Positions 43,850-53,633 of a DNA stretch of 64,000 nt are shown here, one piece after another. This stretch comes from Mycolicibacterium celeriflavum (lineage in GTDB: Bacteria; Actinomycetota; Actinomycetes; Mycobacteriales; Mycobacteriaceae): contig NZ_AP022591.1 in assembly GCF_010731795.1 (NCBI RefSeq), positions 2,170,001 to 2,234,000 of the forward strand. The letters run 5' to 3'. Every line of letters begins with the position of its first letter. Positions within the stretch are counted from its first letter, which is position 1. Below the pieces are notes generated by a model, which had not been told where the DNA came from, did not search any database, and was given only the letters and a program-made list of their open reading frames with translations. The translations under genes were made by a program, and so were the position numbers.

Positions 43850-45877
43850 ATGACCCAAGGAGCGACGACACACACGCGAATATTCCGCGACCGCAGAGAG
43901 GCCGGCCGCATTCTGGCCCGCCTCCTCGACGGTTACCGGGGGCGGTCCGACGTCATCGTCCTCGGCCTTCCGCGCGGCGGTATACCCGTCGCATGGGAGG
44001 TGGCGGCGGCGCTCGATGCCCCGCTGGACGCGTTTCTGGTCCGTAAGCTCGGCGTGCCGGGGCACGAGGAGTTCGCGATGGGTGCGATAGCTCTCGGCGG
44101 TCGCGTCGTGCTCAATGACGACGTGGTCCGCGGTCTGCAGATCACGCCGGAGAAGCTGCAGCAGGTCGCCGAGCGCGAAGGTCGCGAGCTGATGCGCCGC
44201 GAAGAGGCTTATCGAGGTGGCCGGCCGCCGCTCGACGTGACCGACAAAACGGTGATTCTGGTCGACGACGGCTTGGCGACCGGAGCCAGCATGCAAGCCG
44301 CGGTGCAGGCGCTTCGGGAGATGCGACCCGCCGAAATCGTCGTCGCCGTGCCCGCAGCACCCGAGTCGACGTGGCGTGAATTCACCGGCATCGCCGATGA
44401 CGTCGTCGTGGCCACCATGCCGCAGCCATTCCGGGCAGTGGGACAAGCCTATTGGGATTTCGACCAGACCACCGACGACGAGGTGCGGGAACTGCTTGCC
44501 ACGAGGACTTCGTCCACCGCGGCGGTTTCAGCGGCCGAGGTATCACCCGCCGACCACTTGCGCCGCGTCGTCATCGACGCTCCCGATGGCGTTCCGCCAC
44601 GCGAGGTGCTGGACGAGCTGATCGGCAACGCCCGGGTGGTGCTGATCGGCGAGAGTTCGCACGGCACACACGAGTTCTATTGGGCGCGTGCCCAGATCAC
44701 GAAGTGGTTGATCGCGGAGAAGGGCTTCTGCGGCGTCGCGGCCGAGGCCGACTGGCCCGACGCCTATCGGGTGAACCGCTATGTCCGCGGCATCGGAGAC
44801 GACGCCGACGCCGAGCAGGCGCTGCGCGGATTCCGCCGCTTCCCCACCTGGATGTGGCGCAACACCGTGGTCCGCGACTTCGCCGAGTGGCTGCGAACGC
44901 ACAACCGGGACAGGGACCGCCGCGAACAGGGCGGCTTCTACGGTCTGGATCTGTACAGCCTGCACCGTTCGATGGCAGAGGTAATCGATCACCTCGAGAA
45001 GGTGGATCCCGCCGCGGCAGCGCGTGCCCGGCAACGGTATTCGTGCTTCGATCACGCCTCCGCGGAGGGCGACGGCCAGGCGTACGGGTTTGCGGCGGCG
45101 TTCGGCGCCGGCCAGTCGTGCGAAGAAGCGGCGGTCGACCAACTTCTCGAGATTCAGCGCAACGCCGTGGAATACGCCCGCCGCGACGGATTGCTGGCCG
45201 AGGACGACGCCTTCTACGTCGAGCGCAACGCGCATGTGGTGCGCAATGCCGAAGCCTATTACCGCCAGATGTTCGGCGGCCGGGTCAACACCTGGAACCT
45301 GCGTGACGAACACATGGCGGATACGCTCGATGCCCTGCTGGCGCATCTGGATCGCGACGACACCGGTAGGTCACGGATAGTGGTGTGGGCCCACAACTCT
45401 CACGTCGGCGATGCACGCGCTACCGAGGTCTCCGCCGATGGCCAGACGACCCTCGGTGCATTGGCGCGCGACCTGTTCGACGACCAGGCACGGCTCATCG
45501 GGTTGACCACCTCGACCGGCACGGTGACCGCGGCCAGCAGGTGGGGCGGCGCGGCGCAGCGCAAGGTGGTCCGGTCTCCGCTGCCCGACAGCGTCGAGGA
45601 GCTGTTCTCCGAGGCCGGGGCGGAGCCCTTCTATGTGGCGATGCGCCGCGACGGTCGGCCGTCAGCCGCGCCGCTTGATGACATCCGGCTGGCCCGCGCG
45701 ATCGGCGTGATCTATCTGCCGGACACCGAACGCCAGAGCCATTACTTCCATGTCCGGCCGGCCGATCAGTTCGACGCGATGATCCACATCGACCGCACCC
45801 GCGCACTGGAGCCGCTCGAGCCCACAGGTGAATGGGTTGAAGGTGAAGTGCCCGAGACGTATCCGTCCGGACTGTAG
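43850..45877 (+). CDS. Phosphoribosyltransferase / erythromycin esterase-like fusion (Rv2030c-like)
   Basis: A 675-residue two-domain protein. Residues 1-230 are a type I phosphoribosyltransferase fold ([34 protein letters not shown] loop [14 protein letters not shown] at about 135-148). Residues about 240-660 are an erythromycin esterase (EreA/Ybfq-like) fold: [73 protein letters not shown]. The esterase His/Glu positions are present. M. tuberculosis Rv2030c has this same fusion and belongs to the DosR dormancy regulon. I see no DosR box here. The start is ATG 43850; longer frames cross the phosphatase gene. Confidence 0.88.
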   Translation: MTQGATTHTRIFRDRREAGRILARLLDGYRGRSDVIVLGLPRGGIPVAWEVAAALDAPLDAFLVRKLGVPGHEEFAMGAIALGGRVVLNDDVVRGLQITPEKLQQVAEREGRELMRREEAYRGGRPPLDVTDKTVILVDDGLATGASMQAAVQALREMRPAEIVVAVPAAPESTWREFTGIADDVVVATMPQPFRAVGQAYWDFDQTTDDEVRELLATRTSSTAAVSAAEVSPADHLRRVVIDAPDGVPPREVLDELIGNARVVLIGESSHGTHEFYWARAQITKWLIAEKGFCGVAAEADWPDAYRVNRYVRGIGDDADAEQALRGFRRFPTWMWRNTVVRDFAEWLRTHNRDRDRREQGGFYGLDLYSLHRSMAEVIDHLEKVDPAAAARARQRYSCFDHASAEGDGQAYGFAAAFGAGQSCEEAAVDQLLEIQRNAVEYARRDGLLAEDDAFYVERNAHVVRNAEAYYRQMFGGRVNTWNLRDEHMADTLDALLAHLDRDDTGRSRIVVWAHNSHVGDARATEVSADGQTTLGALARDLFDDQARLIGLTTSTGTVTAASRWGGAAQRKVVRSPLPDSVEELFSEAGAEPFYVAMRRDGRPSAAPLDDIRLARAIGVIYLPDTERQSHYFHVRPADQFDAMIHIDRTRALEPLEPTGEWVEGEVPETYPSGL

Positions 45878-45886
45878 CGGCGGCAG

Positions 45887-45908
45887 GTTGCGATTCTTTC
45901 GTCGCAAC
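45887..45908. terminator. Hairpin between convergent esterase-fusion and USP genes
   Basis: GTTGCGA (45887-45893) and TCGCAAC (45902-45908) are exact inverted repeats with an 8-base loop, nine bases after the upstream stop. No clear U tract follows. Confidence 0.5.
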
Positions 45909-45947
45909 AGCCCTACATGCAATCTCGGCTCTAGCGTCGTCGAGCGC

Positions 45948-46835
45948 TCACGGTAGGTCTTCGGGGCCGAGTTGTTGGCGCGGCACCACCACCATCGGGA
46001 CGTCGAGAACGCGCATCATCTTGGCCGCCGTCGACCCGAGGAACAGCCGCCGGGGTGCGCTGAGTCGACTCGACCCGACCATGATCAGATCCCCGTCCTG
46101 CCAGTCCAGCTTGCTCACCGCCTCTTCGACCGTCGCACCATCGACGATCGTCGACGTCACGGGAAAGCCTTGCGGGAGCTCGGCTTTCGCCGACTCGTGA
46201 ACCTGGCGCGCATGTGTCAGCGCCCGCTCCCGCGCCGCGTCGCCGTCTCCGCGCAGCGCTCCGAACGTCGGGTCCAGGGCCACCAGCGACACCAACCGCA
46301 GCGGGGTGCCTGCCGCCCGGCTGAACCGAACAGCGGTGTCCAGCAGGATGTCTGCGCCCGCGCGCTCACCGATCGCACAGGTGACTTCGCGGACGCGGTC
46401 GATGCCCGAGTCGCGCGTTCGGCGAGGCGCCACTGCGACGGGCACCGGAGCCGAGTGCAACAACTCGTTGACCACCGACCCCAGTGAGAAGCCACCTGCC
46501 AGGCCGCCGCCCGCTGCACCGACGACGATCATGTCGGCCTCGACGCGCGCCGTCTCCTGAATGAGCCCGTCGGCCGACGAGTCGTCGTACCGGACGTGGC
46601 TGCGTACGACGATGTCGTCGGGCACGGTGGCGCTGGCTTCGGCCAGCCACTCCCGGGCCTGTGCGGTGAGGTGCTCCTCGAAATCGCCGATCGGCTTGAT
46701 CGACGGGGCCACCCGGTCCGGCGGCAGCACAATGCACAGGTCGAGCTCAGCGCCGAGCGTGCGGGCCAACCGCACCCCGAGCGCCACCGCATCGGCACCG
46801 CCTGATGTGGCCAGATAACCAATGACGAGCCTCAT
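45948..46835 (-). CDS. Universal stress protein, two tandem USP domains
   Basis: A 295-residue protein with two USP domains. Domain 1 (about 1-140) starts MRLVIGYLATSGGADAVALG and carries IVVGAAGGGLAGGFSLGSVVNELLHSAPVPVAV, the ATP-binding G-2x-G-9x-G-type loop. Domain 2 (about 150-290) ends in MVGSSRLSAPRRLFLGSTAAKMMRVLDVPMVVV. In M. tuberculosis, tandem USPs flank the Rv2030c-type fusion in the dormancy regulon, and here the USP gene is convergent with that fusion. The start is ATG 46835 with AGGA before it. Confidence 0.9.
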   Translation of the reverse strand: MRLVIGYLATSGGADAVALGVRLARTLGAELDLCIVLPPDRVAPSIKPIGDFEEHLTAQAREWLAEASATVPDDIVVRSHVRYDDSSADGLIQETARVEADMIVVGAAGGGLAGGFSLGSVVNELLHSAPVPVAVAPRRTRDSGIDRVREVTCAIGERAGADILLDTAVRFSRAAGTPLRLVSLVALDPTFGALRGDGDAARERALTHARQVHESAKAELPQGFPVTSTIVDGATVEEAVSKLDWQDGDLIMVGSSRLSAPRRLFLGSTAAKMMRVLDVPMVVVPRQQLGPEDLP

Positions 46836-46892
46836 GGTCGACCATCCTGTCAATCCCGGGCATCCGATGCCGGCGGATCGACCAAATGCCGG

Positions 46893-47762
46893 TCAGTCCC
46901 GGTATTCCGCGGCGCCGTCCTCGAGAACGAGGCGGGCGTTCGAACCGTCGGGATCGGCGGCCTCCGTTCGGAACACTGCGCGGCCGGCCTCGGTCCGCCA
47001 GATCGACGTCGTGAGCGTCTCGCCGGGGAACACCGGCGAGGTGAACCTGGCGTCGATCGCGCTCACTTTCGTCGCGTCGCCGCCGCCGAGTTCGGCGACC
47101 AGCGCGCGGCCCGCGACGCCGTAGCTGCACAGCCCGTGCAGGATCGGCTTCGGGAAGCCGGCCAGCTCCCTGGCGAACCACGGGTCGCTGTGCAGCGGAT
47201 TGCGGTCGCCCGACAACCGGTAGATCAACGCCTGGTCTTCGCGCGTGGGCAGTGCAATTCGGGCATCCGGTTCACGGTCGGGAATCTCCGGCGCAACGGG
47301 CCGCTGTCCCGGTTGCCCGCCGAAGCCGCCCTCGCCGCGGATGACCGCTGTCGTGAAGGTTTCCGCGACGACGTTCGACGTGTCCGGATCGGTGCCCGTC
47401 GCCTTGAGCATGACGATCGCGTTCTTGCCCTCACCCTTGTCCTGGATGTCGGCGACCTCGGCGACCACGCTGAGCTTGCCCGCCGGCTTGAGCGGCTCGT
47501 GCAACCGGATTCCCTGCGAGCCGTGCAGCAGCATCGCGAAGTTGAACGAGCCGATCATCGCCGCCGCCGCGAACGGCAGACACGCGATCACCGCATAGGT
47601 GGGGAGCACCTGCTGTTCGATTCCGTGGCTGTTTTCGGTGGTGAACGCGAGATCGGCGGTACCCGCCCCGACACCCAGCGCGTAAAGCAAGGTGTCGCGG
47701 TCGGTCCATTCGAACAGTTGCGGGTCGGTCTTGGCGCCGATGGCTTTGGGGTCGAGTGGCAT
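46893..47762 (-). CDS. htdY: (R)-3-hydroxyacyl-thioester dehydratase, double hot-dog
   Basis: A 289-residue MaoC-type hydratase/dehydratase of the Rv3389c class, acting on 3-hydroxyacyl-CoA or ACP in fatty acid metabolism. The N-terminal hot-dog half (FEWTDRDTLLYALGVGAG) lacks catalytic residues. The C-terminal half has the hydratase-2 motif YRLSGDRNPLHSDPWFA with the Asp-His pair, then FPKPILHGLCSYGVAGRAL. The start is ATG 47762. An open frame of over a thousand codons that covers this gene to 50177 is only the GC-rich antisense of acrA1 and iunH. It diverges from acrA1 72 bases away. Confidence 0.93.
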   Translation of the reverse strand: MPLDPKAIGAKTDPQLFEWTDRDTLLYALGVGAGTADLAFTTENSHGIEQQVLPTYAVIACLPFAAAAMIGSFNFAMLLHGSQGIRLHEPLKPAGKLSVVAEVADIQDKGEGKNAIVMLKATGTDPDTSNVVAETFTTAVIRGEGGFGGQPGQRPVAPEIPDREPDARIALPTREDQALIYRLSGDRNPLHSDPWFARELAGFPKPILHGLCSYGVAGRALVAELGGGDATKVSAIDARFTSPVFPGETLTTSIWRTEAGRAVFRTEAADPDGSNARLVLEDGAAEYRD

Positions 47763-47834
47763 ACCCGAACGATATCCGCCGGACGTCAACGGCTCGGTCA
47801 CACGCCATTGACGTTTCACCCGCCGAGGGCCACG

Positions 47835-49847
47835 ATGACTCGCATGCGCTATGTCGTTACCGGCGGTACCGGGTTTATCGGACGGCGAGTGGTAGCCCAG
47901 TTGCTGGCCCGCGACGGGGACGCCGAAGTGCTGGTGCTGGTCCGCCGGGAGTCGCTGTCCCGGTTCGAGAGGTTGGCCGCGGCGTGGGGTGAACGCGCGA
48001 AACCGCTGGTCGGCGATCTCACCGCCCCGAATCTGGGGGTGGCGGCAGAGGCGCTCGCCGAGGCCGGCGCTGTCGACCACGTCGTGCACTGCGGCGCGAT
48101 CTACGACATCACCGCGTCGGACGCCGACCAGCGCGCGGCCAACGTGGAGGGCACCCGCGCGGTGATCGAGGTGGCGAAACGATTCGACGCGACGCTGCAC
48201 CACGTGTCGTCGATCGCGGTTGCCGGCACCTTCCGCGGTGAGTTCACCGAGGATGACTTCGACGTCGGTCAGGAACTGCCCACGCCGTATCACCAGACCA
48301 AGTTCGAGGCCGAGTTGCTCGTGCGCAGCGCCGCCGGCCTGCGCTACCGGGTGTACCGGCCCGCGGTCGTCGTCGGCGATTCGCGCACCGGCGAAATGGA
48401 CAAGGTCGACGGGCCGTACTACTTCTTCCCGGTGCTGGCGAAGCTGGCCAAGCTGCCGTCGATCACCCCGATGGCGCTGCCCGACACCGGCCGCACAAAC
48501 CTGGTGCCGGTCGACTACGTGGTCGACGCGCTCGTCGCGTTGATGCACCTGCCGGATCGCGACGGCCAGACATTTCATCTCACCGCGCCGAAAACCATTG
48601 GACTGCGCGGTATTTACCGCGGCGTCGGCAAGGCGGCCGGACTGCCTCCGCTGCGCGCCTCGCTGCCGCGCTCGGCCGCGGCCCCCATCCTCAAAGTCGG
48701 TGGACGCGCCAAGGTGGTGCGCAACATGGCGGCCACCCAACTCGGCGTGCCCGCCGAGATCCTCGACGTGGTGGACCTGATGCCGACGTTCACTAATGAG
48801 CGCACAGCGGAAGCGTTGCGCGACAACGGCATTGAGGTACCTAAGTTCGCCGATTATGCGCCTGCGCTCTGGCGGTACTGGGCCGAGCATCTCGATCCCG
48901 ACCGGGCCCGCCGCGACGATCCGGCGGGACCGCTGGTCGGCAGGCACGTGATCATCACCGGGGCGTCGAGCGGGATCGGTCGGGCGTCGGCGATCGCGGT
49001 CGCCGAACGCGGCGCGACGGTGTTCGCGTTGGCGCGCAACGCCGATGCACTCGACGAACTGGTCGCAGACATTCGCGCCGCCGGTGGCCGAGCGCACGCG
49101 TTCACCTGCGATGTCACCGACTCGGCGTCGGTCGAGAGCACCGTGAAGGACATCCTGGGCAGGTTCGACCACGTCGACTACCTGGTGAACAACGCGGGAC
49201 GCTCGATCCGTCGATCGGTGGTCGCGTCCACCGACCGGCTGCACGACTACGAGCGGGTGATGGCCGTCAACTATTTCGGAGCGGTGCGGATGGTGCTTGC
49301 GCTGCTGCCGCATTGGCGAGAACGGCGGTTCGGTCACGTGGTCAACGTGTCGAGCGCGGGGGTACAGGCCCGCAACCCGAAGTACAGCTCGTACCTGCCG
49401 ACGAAGGCGGCGCTGGACGCGTTCGCCGATGTGGTCGCGACCGAGACACTGTCGGACCACATCACATTCACCAACATCCACATGCCACTGGTGCGTACGC
49501 CGATGATCGCGCCGTCGCGGCGGCTCAACCCGGTCCCCGCGATCAGCGCCGAGCACGCCGCGGCGATGGTGGTGCGCGGCCTCATCGACAAACCCGCGCG
49601 GATCGACACGCCGTTGGGCACCCTCGCCGATTTCGGCAACTACTTCACGCCGCGGTTGTCGCGGCGCGTGCTGCACCAGCTGTATCTCGGATTCCCGGAT
49701 TCCGCCGCGGCGCGCGGCGAGCCGTCCGCGCAGACCAGGCCCAGCGGCACCCGACGCCCCCGGCGACCGACGCGGGCGGTGCCCACCTTGCGGGTGCCGC
49801 GGCCGGTCAAGACCGCGGCGCGGTTGGTGCCGGGTGTGCACTGGTAA
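47835..49847 (+). CDS. acrA1: Fatty acyl-CoA reductase, two-domain (epimerase + SDR)
   Basis: A 670-residue protein of the Rv3391 type that should reduce acyl-CoA using NADPH. The N-terminal extended-SDR domain (about 1-350) has YVVTGGTGFIGRRVVAQL and the catalytic YHQTKFEAE. The C-terminal classical SDR domain (about 370-620) has IITGASSGIGRASAIAV (about 374), NNAGRSIRR and the YSSYLPTKAALDAF catalytic Tyr-Lys. A basic Pro/Arg-rich tail ends the chain. ATG 47835 has GAGGG six bases upstream; ATG 47844 is possible. It lies between htdY and iunH as in M. tuberculosis, though that genome has extra genes (lpqD, cmaA1) there. Confidence 0.9.
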   Translation: MTRMRYVVTGGTGFIGRRVVAQLLARDGDAEVLVLVRRESLSRFERLAAAWGERAKPLVGDLTAPNLGVAAEALAEAGAVDHVVHCGAIYDITASDADQRAANVEGTRAVIEVAKRFDATLHHVSSIAVAGTFRGEFTEDDFDVGQELPTPYHQTKFEAELLVRSAAGLRYRVYRPAVVVGDSRTGEMDKVDGPYYFFPVLAKLAKLPSITPMALPDTGRTNLVPVDYVVDALVALMHLPDRDGQTFHLTAPKTIGLRGIYRGVGKAAGLPPLRASLPRSAAAPILKVGGRAKVVRNMAATQLGVPAEILDVVDLMPTFTNERTAEALRDNGIEVPKFADYAPALWRYWAEHLDPDRARRDDPAGPLVGRHVIITGASSGIGRASAIAVAERGATVFALARNADALDELVADIRAAGGRAHAFTCDVTDSASVESTVKDILGRFDHVDYLVNNAGRSIRRSVVASTDRLHDYERVMAVNYFGAVRMVLALLPHWRERRFGHVVNVSSAGVQARNPKYSSYLPTKAALDAFADVVATETLSDHITFTNIHMPLVRTPMIAPSRRLNPVPAISAEHAAAMVVRGLIDKPARIDTPLGTLADFGNYFTPRLSRRVLHQLYLGFPDSAAARGEPSAQTRPSGTRRPRRPTRAVPTLRVPRPVKTAARLVPGVHW

Positions 49848-49871
49848 CCGAGGTTTCCTATCGTTGGCGGC

Positions 49872-50909
49872 GTGACGCAACCCGTGTTCGCCGATGTCGA
49901 CACCGGCGTCGATGATGCGATGGCGTTGGCGTACCTGTTCGCCAGCGCCGACGCCGCGGTAGTGGGGATAGCGTCCACCGCGGGAAACGTTCCGGCACAA
50001 CAGGTCTGCCGCAACAACCTGCGCCTGCTGGAGTTGTGCCGGATGCCGCCCATCCCGGTATCGAAGGGCTCCGAAGCGCCCGTCGCCTCGCTCCTGCGCA
50101 CCGCTGAGGACACCCACGGTCCCGAGGGCATGGGGTACGCACGGTTGCCCGCGACCGAGCGGAAACTCACCGCACATGACGCCGCCGAGGCCTGGGTGCG
50201 CGCGGCGCGTGCGTATCCGGGTGAACTGGCCGCGATCGCCGTCGGCCCGCTCACCAACCTGGCACTGGCGCTGCGCATGGAGCCCGCGCTACCGACGTTG
50301 TTGCGCCGGTTGGTGATCATGGGTGGCGCGTTCGACTATCGAGGTAACACCACCCCGGTCGCGGAGTGGAACATCAGCGTGGACCCGGAAGCCGCTGCCG
50401 AGGTGTTCACCGGATGGAACGTGGCGTGGCACGGCGCGCAGCCCAGTCATCTGCCGATTGTGTTGGGGCTGAACCTGACCGAGCACATTGCGATGACGCC
50501 CGCCATGCTGAACCGGCTGGCGACGGAAGCCGGCGCGATGTCGGTGGCGATGAGCGTGTCCGATGACCGCGGCGCCCGGTCGGCGGCGGCCAACCCGCTG
50601 ATCGCGGTGCTCGAGGACGCGATGCGGTTCTACTTCGAGTTTCATTTCGACCAGGGCGAGGGCTATCTGGCGCATCTGCACGACCCGTTGGCCGCGGCGG
50701 TGGCGTTGGATCCCGACCTCGTCACGTGCCGGGCGACCACCGTCGACGTCGAGCTGACGGGCACGCTGACCCGCGGCATGACCATCGCTGACTGGAGCAA
50801 CCGGTGGGGTCGGAAACCGAACGCGCTCATCGGCATTGACGTCGACCCGGGCGCGTTCTTCGACCGGTTCATCGCGCGCGTCGGCGCGTTCGCGCGGCGC
50901 CTGGGCTAG
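49872..50909 (+). CDS. iunH: Inosine-uridine nucleoside hydrolase
   Basis: A 345-residue Ca-dependent ribonucleoside hydrolase, releasing the base from purine or pyrimidine nucleosides. The metal site motif DVDTGVDDA is at residues 8-16 (D8, D10, D14, D15). Further support comes from GIASTAGNVPAQQVCRNNLRLLEL, VGPLTNLALALR, the GGAFDYRGNTTPVAEWNISVDPEAA segment and HDPLAAAVALDPDLV (late Asp). The start is GTG 49872. It ends with a four-base overlap with the small convergent DUF6480-like gene. Confidence 0.93.
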   Translation: MTQPVFADVDTGVDDAMALAYLFASADAAVVGIASTAGNVPAQQVCRNNLRLLELCRMPPIPVSKGSEAPVASLLRTAEDTHGPEGMGYARLPATERKLTAHDAAEAWVRAARAYPGELAAIAVGPLTNLALALRMEPALPTLLRRLVIMGGAFDYRGNTTPVAEWNISVDPEAAAEVFTGWNVAWHGAQPSHLPIVLGLNLTEHIAMTPAMLNRLATEAGAMSVAMSVSDDRGARSAAANPLIAVLEDAMRFYFEFHFDQGEGYLAHLHDPLAAAVALDPDLVTCRATTVDVELTGTLTRGMTIADWSNRWGRKPNALIGIDVDPGAFFDRFIARVGAFARRLG

Positions 50910-51136
50910 CCGACGATCAGCCACACCGCGGCGGCCAGGAACAACAGCACGAAGAGCGCGACCGCGATGATGCTTGCGACGGCCGTCGGCGTCCACCGGT
51001 GCCGTGGCCGCGATTCCACCGCGCCCACGCCCGAGGTCTGGTCGGAGTCGGGCGGCGTCGACCCGGGCGGCACGCCACCACCGGGCTCGAGGTCCGGTGT
51101 GTCGGCCGGGTCAGGGTCTGGCGGTATAGCGGTCAT
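50906..51136 (-). CDS. Small single-helix membrane protein (DUF6480-like)
   Basis: 76 residues: an acidic Pro/Gly-rich cytoplasmic N-terminus (about 1-45, PPDPDPADTPDLEPGGG), then a short basic RPRHRW and one membrane helix (TAVASIIAVALFVLLFLAAAVW). Such proteins occur in many actinobacteria without known function. It lies between iunH and imuB, and its stop overlaps the iunH end. The promoter would have to sit within the 3' end of imuB or the 30 bases between them. Confidence 0.7.
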   Translation of the reverse strand: MTAIPPDPDPADTPDLEPGGGVPPGSTPPDSDQTSGVGAVESRPRHRWTPTAVASIIAVALFVLLFLAAAVWLIVG

Positions 51137-51166
51137 CGATGTGCGGGGTACCCCGCTGTGCCGGTG

Positions 51167-52762
51167 TCACTCATAAATCCCTTCGACGTACCACCGTCGC
51201 TGCCGGTAACACAGCAGCAAGGCCTGCCCCGGCTGGGCGTCGCGGGAGGACGCGCCGTCGAGCAGGACCTGCGCCCGTGCGGTGCGGCCGGCCCGGTCTT
51301 GTTCGGGATCCCACCACCGCTCGTCGACCGGCCACGGCCCGGCCCACCAGGCCAACCTGCCGGCCTTGACCACCTTGCCGGGTGTAGCCAGGCGTGCCGG
51401 ATCGGTGGAGAACAGGCCGCGGGCGGTTACCCGCACCGGTCGACCGTCGACGTCGAACAACTCGACCGGATCGTCGAGCAACACGGTCGGCGACGGTTCG
51501 GGCAGTTGGCCGGGCCACGGCTGACGGGGGTCGGCCCGCGGTACGGGCTCATCCCCCAGCGGGGTGAGCGTGATGCGTTCGGCGGGTCCCCGGCCACCGC
51601 TGAGCACCGGCACCTGCACCGCCTCCGGTCCGAGCAGACCCTGCACACGCACCAACGCGCGCCGGGCACGCAGTCGGTCCTCTTCTCCCACGCCACCCCA
51701 CAGCGGCAGCTGCAGCGCTTCAGCCGACACCACCTCCACCGGACGCAACCGGAGTACCGTGATCGGCGCGGTAGGCCGGTCGTTGGGGTTGCGCCTGTTC
51801 AGCCAGCCGTCGAGTTGCCAGCGCACCCGGTCGGCGGTGGCGTCCTCGGTCAGTGGTTCGGCGCAGCGCCAAACCCGTTCCAGCTCTTCGCCGTTGGCGG
51901 TGATGGCGTGGATGGCCAGCCGGGTGCAGCCCACCCCGGATGCCGCCAAGCTACGGTGCAGCTCAGAGGCCAGCGAGCGGCCGGCGAAGGCCGCGGCGTC
52001 CACCCGGTCGATCGGCGGGTCACAGTCCATGACGGCGTCGAGTTCCGGTTCGGGTTCGCGTCCCGACGGACCACGGGTGGGCTCGCCGCGGGCAAACTGG
52101 TGCGCGGTCACCGCGTCGGCACCGAACCGCGAGGCGACATCGCTGCGGGCCAGCGCGGCGAACTGCCCGATGTTGCGAATCCCCATCCGCCACAGCAGGT
52201 CTGCCAGGTCTTCCCGTCCCGGCGCGGCCAGGCTGGGCTCGGTGGCCAGTTGACGGATCGACAGCGCCGACAGGAACGACGCATCCTGTCCGGGCTCGAC
52301 GATCCGCCCCGCCCGCGCGGCGAACACAGCGGTGGGCAACTGGTCGGCGACACCTACCTGGCATTCGGCTCCCGCAGCGGCCACTGCGTCGACCAACCGC
52401 TCAGCGGCGGCTTGTTCGGACCCGAAGTAGCGGGCCGCCCCCCGGACCGGCAACACCAGCAGACCCGGTCGCAACACCTCGGCCCGCGGCACCAGGTCGT
52501 CCACCGCGAGCGTCACGCCTTCGAAATGGCGGGCATCGCGCGCCGGGTCGGCGGTGGCCACGTGCAGTTCCGGGCACCGCGCCTGCGCTTCCCGACGGCG
52601 CAGCCCCCGCCGCACACCCGCCGATCGGGCCGACGCCGAACAGGCGATGACCCGGTTGGCCAGCGTCACCGCGATCGGGGCGGTCGACGGTAGGTCCGCC
52701 GCTGCCGCTGCGGCGACGGCCGGCCAGTCCATGCACCAGATGGCGAGAACGCGCGAGGACAC
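51167..52762 (-). CDS. imuB: ImuB, Y-family polymerase-like mutasome scaffold
   Basis: A 531-residue catalytically inactive Y-family relative that bridges the beta clamp, ImuA' and DnaE2 during translesion mutagenesis. The N-terminus VLAIWCMDWPAVAAAAAADL has the Y-family shape without the full set of active Asp/Glu residues. The thumb and little-finger regions follow (GREDLADLLWRMGIRNIGQFAALA). The segment ALQLPLWGG near residue 345 fits the beta-clamp-binding motif QLxLWG needed for ImuB function. The start is GTG 52762, immediately after the imuA' TGA. Confidence 0.93.
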   Translation of the reverse strand: MSSRVLAIWCMDWPAVAAAAAADLPSTAPIAVTLANRVIACSASARSAGVRRGLRRREAQARCPELHVATADPARDARHFEGVTLAVDDLVPRAEVLRPGLLVLPVRGAARYFGSEQAAAERLVDAVAAAGAECQVGVADQLPTAVFAARAGRIVEPGQDASFLSALSIRQLATEPSLAAPGREDLADLLWRMGIRNIGQFAALARSDVASRFGADAVTAHQFARGEPTRGPSGREPEPELDAVMDCDPPIDRVDAAAFAGRSLASELHRSLAASGVGCTRLAIHAITANGEELERVWRCAEPLTEDATADRVRWQLDGWLNRRNPNDRPTAPITVLRLRPVEVVSAEALQLPLWGGVGEEDRLRARRALVRVQGLLGPEAVQVPVLSGGRGPAERITLTPLGDEPVPRADPRQPWPGQLPEPSPTVLLDDPVELFDVDGRPVRVTARGLFSTDPARLATPGKVVKAGRLAWWAGPWPVDERWWDPEQDRAGRTARAQVLLDGASSRDAQPGQALLLCYRQRRWYVEGIYE

Positions 52763-53446
52763 TCATCCGCCCACTGCGCGCCCGGAACCGAAAGACCGCC
52801 CCCCGGCCCGCATGGCCAGTCGCACCCGGCTGATGCGGCCGAACCCCGGGCGACCCTGACCCGTGATCTCGTAGCCGCACACCCTGGCCTCCAGCCGGGC
52901 CGACGCCCCCTGCCAGTCGCCGCCGGTGACCAGCAGGGTGCATCCCTTCTGCCGGGCCCGGGCCACCACCGCCCGCGCACGGGTGGCCGGCACGGACCGC
53001 CCGCGCAGGCCGAGCACGACCAGATCCATACCGTCCATCAGCACCGCGGCGACCTCGACCGGATTGGCCCCGGCTTCAGGGACGACCGCGATCCTGCTCA
53101 GGTCTGCACCCATCTCCACAGCCGCCAGCAGACCGACGTCGGGTTGGCCGACGATCGCGGCGTGCCCGCCGCCCGCAGTCACCGCCGCCACCATGCTCAG
53201 CAGCAACGACCGAGCCCCGGTCACCACCGCCACGGTGCCGCGCGGCAACGGCGCATGGGACAGTTCGGCCAGCGTTTCGGGCATCGGCAGCAAAGTTTCC
53301 GAAGCCGGAAGCTGATCGGCCGAGGAGGCTGCGCCGCGTCGGCCGGCACCAACTTTGCCGGAGACTGCCGCTATCTTGCGACGCAGGTGTTCTACCTGTT
53401 CAGCGCGGGTAAGCTGGCGCCGATCCAGGCTGACGGCAGCTGTCAC
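52763..53446 (-). CDS. imuA': ImuA', SOS mutasome accessory protein
   Basis: A 227-residue RecA-fold-related protein of the mycobacterial ImuA' (Rv3395c) type that partners ImuB and DnaE2. It begins [20 protein letters not shown] and shows [20 protein letters not shown] (Walker-like strand-loop without a full P-loop). [34 protein letters not shown] and [15 protein letters not shown] follow. I start at GTG 53446, seven bases after AGGAGG. The open frame to 53518 would run across the SOS box and is not used. The imuB start follows at zero spacing. Confidence 0.9.
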   Translation of the reverse strand: MTAAVSLDRRQLTRAEQVEHLRRKIAAVSGKVGAGRRGAASSADQLPASETLLPMPETLAELSHAPLPRGTVAVVTGARSLLLSMVAAVTAGGGHAAIVGQPDVGLLAAVEMGADLSRIAVVPEAGANPVEVAAVLMDGMDLVVLGLRGRSVPATRARAVVARARQKGCTLLVTGGDWQGASARLEARVCGYEITGQGRPGFGRISRVRLAMRAGGRSFGSGRAVGG

Positions 53447-53482
53447 ATCAGCACCTCCTGCATCGTCTGACTCAATGGTTTC

Positions 53483-53498
53483 TCGAATGTATGTTCGA
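53483..53498 (-). promoter_or_regulatory. SOS box (LexA operator) of imuA'-imuB
   Basis: TCGAATGTATGTTCGA matches the mycobacterial LexA consensus with one change (TCGAAT for TCGAAC). It lies 36 bases upstream of the imuA' start, as expected for a damage-inducible operon. Confidence 0.88.
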
Positions 53499-53633
53499 TA
53501 CGCCGAGTAAACACCCACCCACCGACAGCGTCAAGCGCGTCCAGTGAGCATCGAGTGCACGGTGGGTGTACGCAAATGTCGAAAACCCGGACACTGACCG
53601 CGCACTCGGCGAAACCAATGACCAATGATGACA

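Noticed and set aside
46893..50177. A 1094-codon open frame on the minus strand beyond htdY
   Set aside because: Only the last 289 codons show hot-dog motifs. The rest is Arg/Gly/His-rich antisense of acrA1 and iunH, whose plus-strand frames have clear domains.
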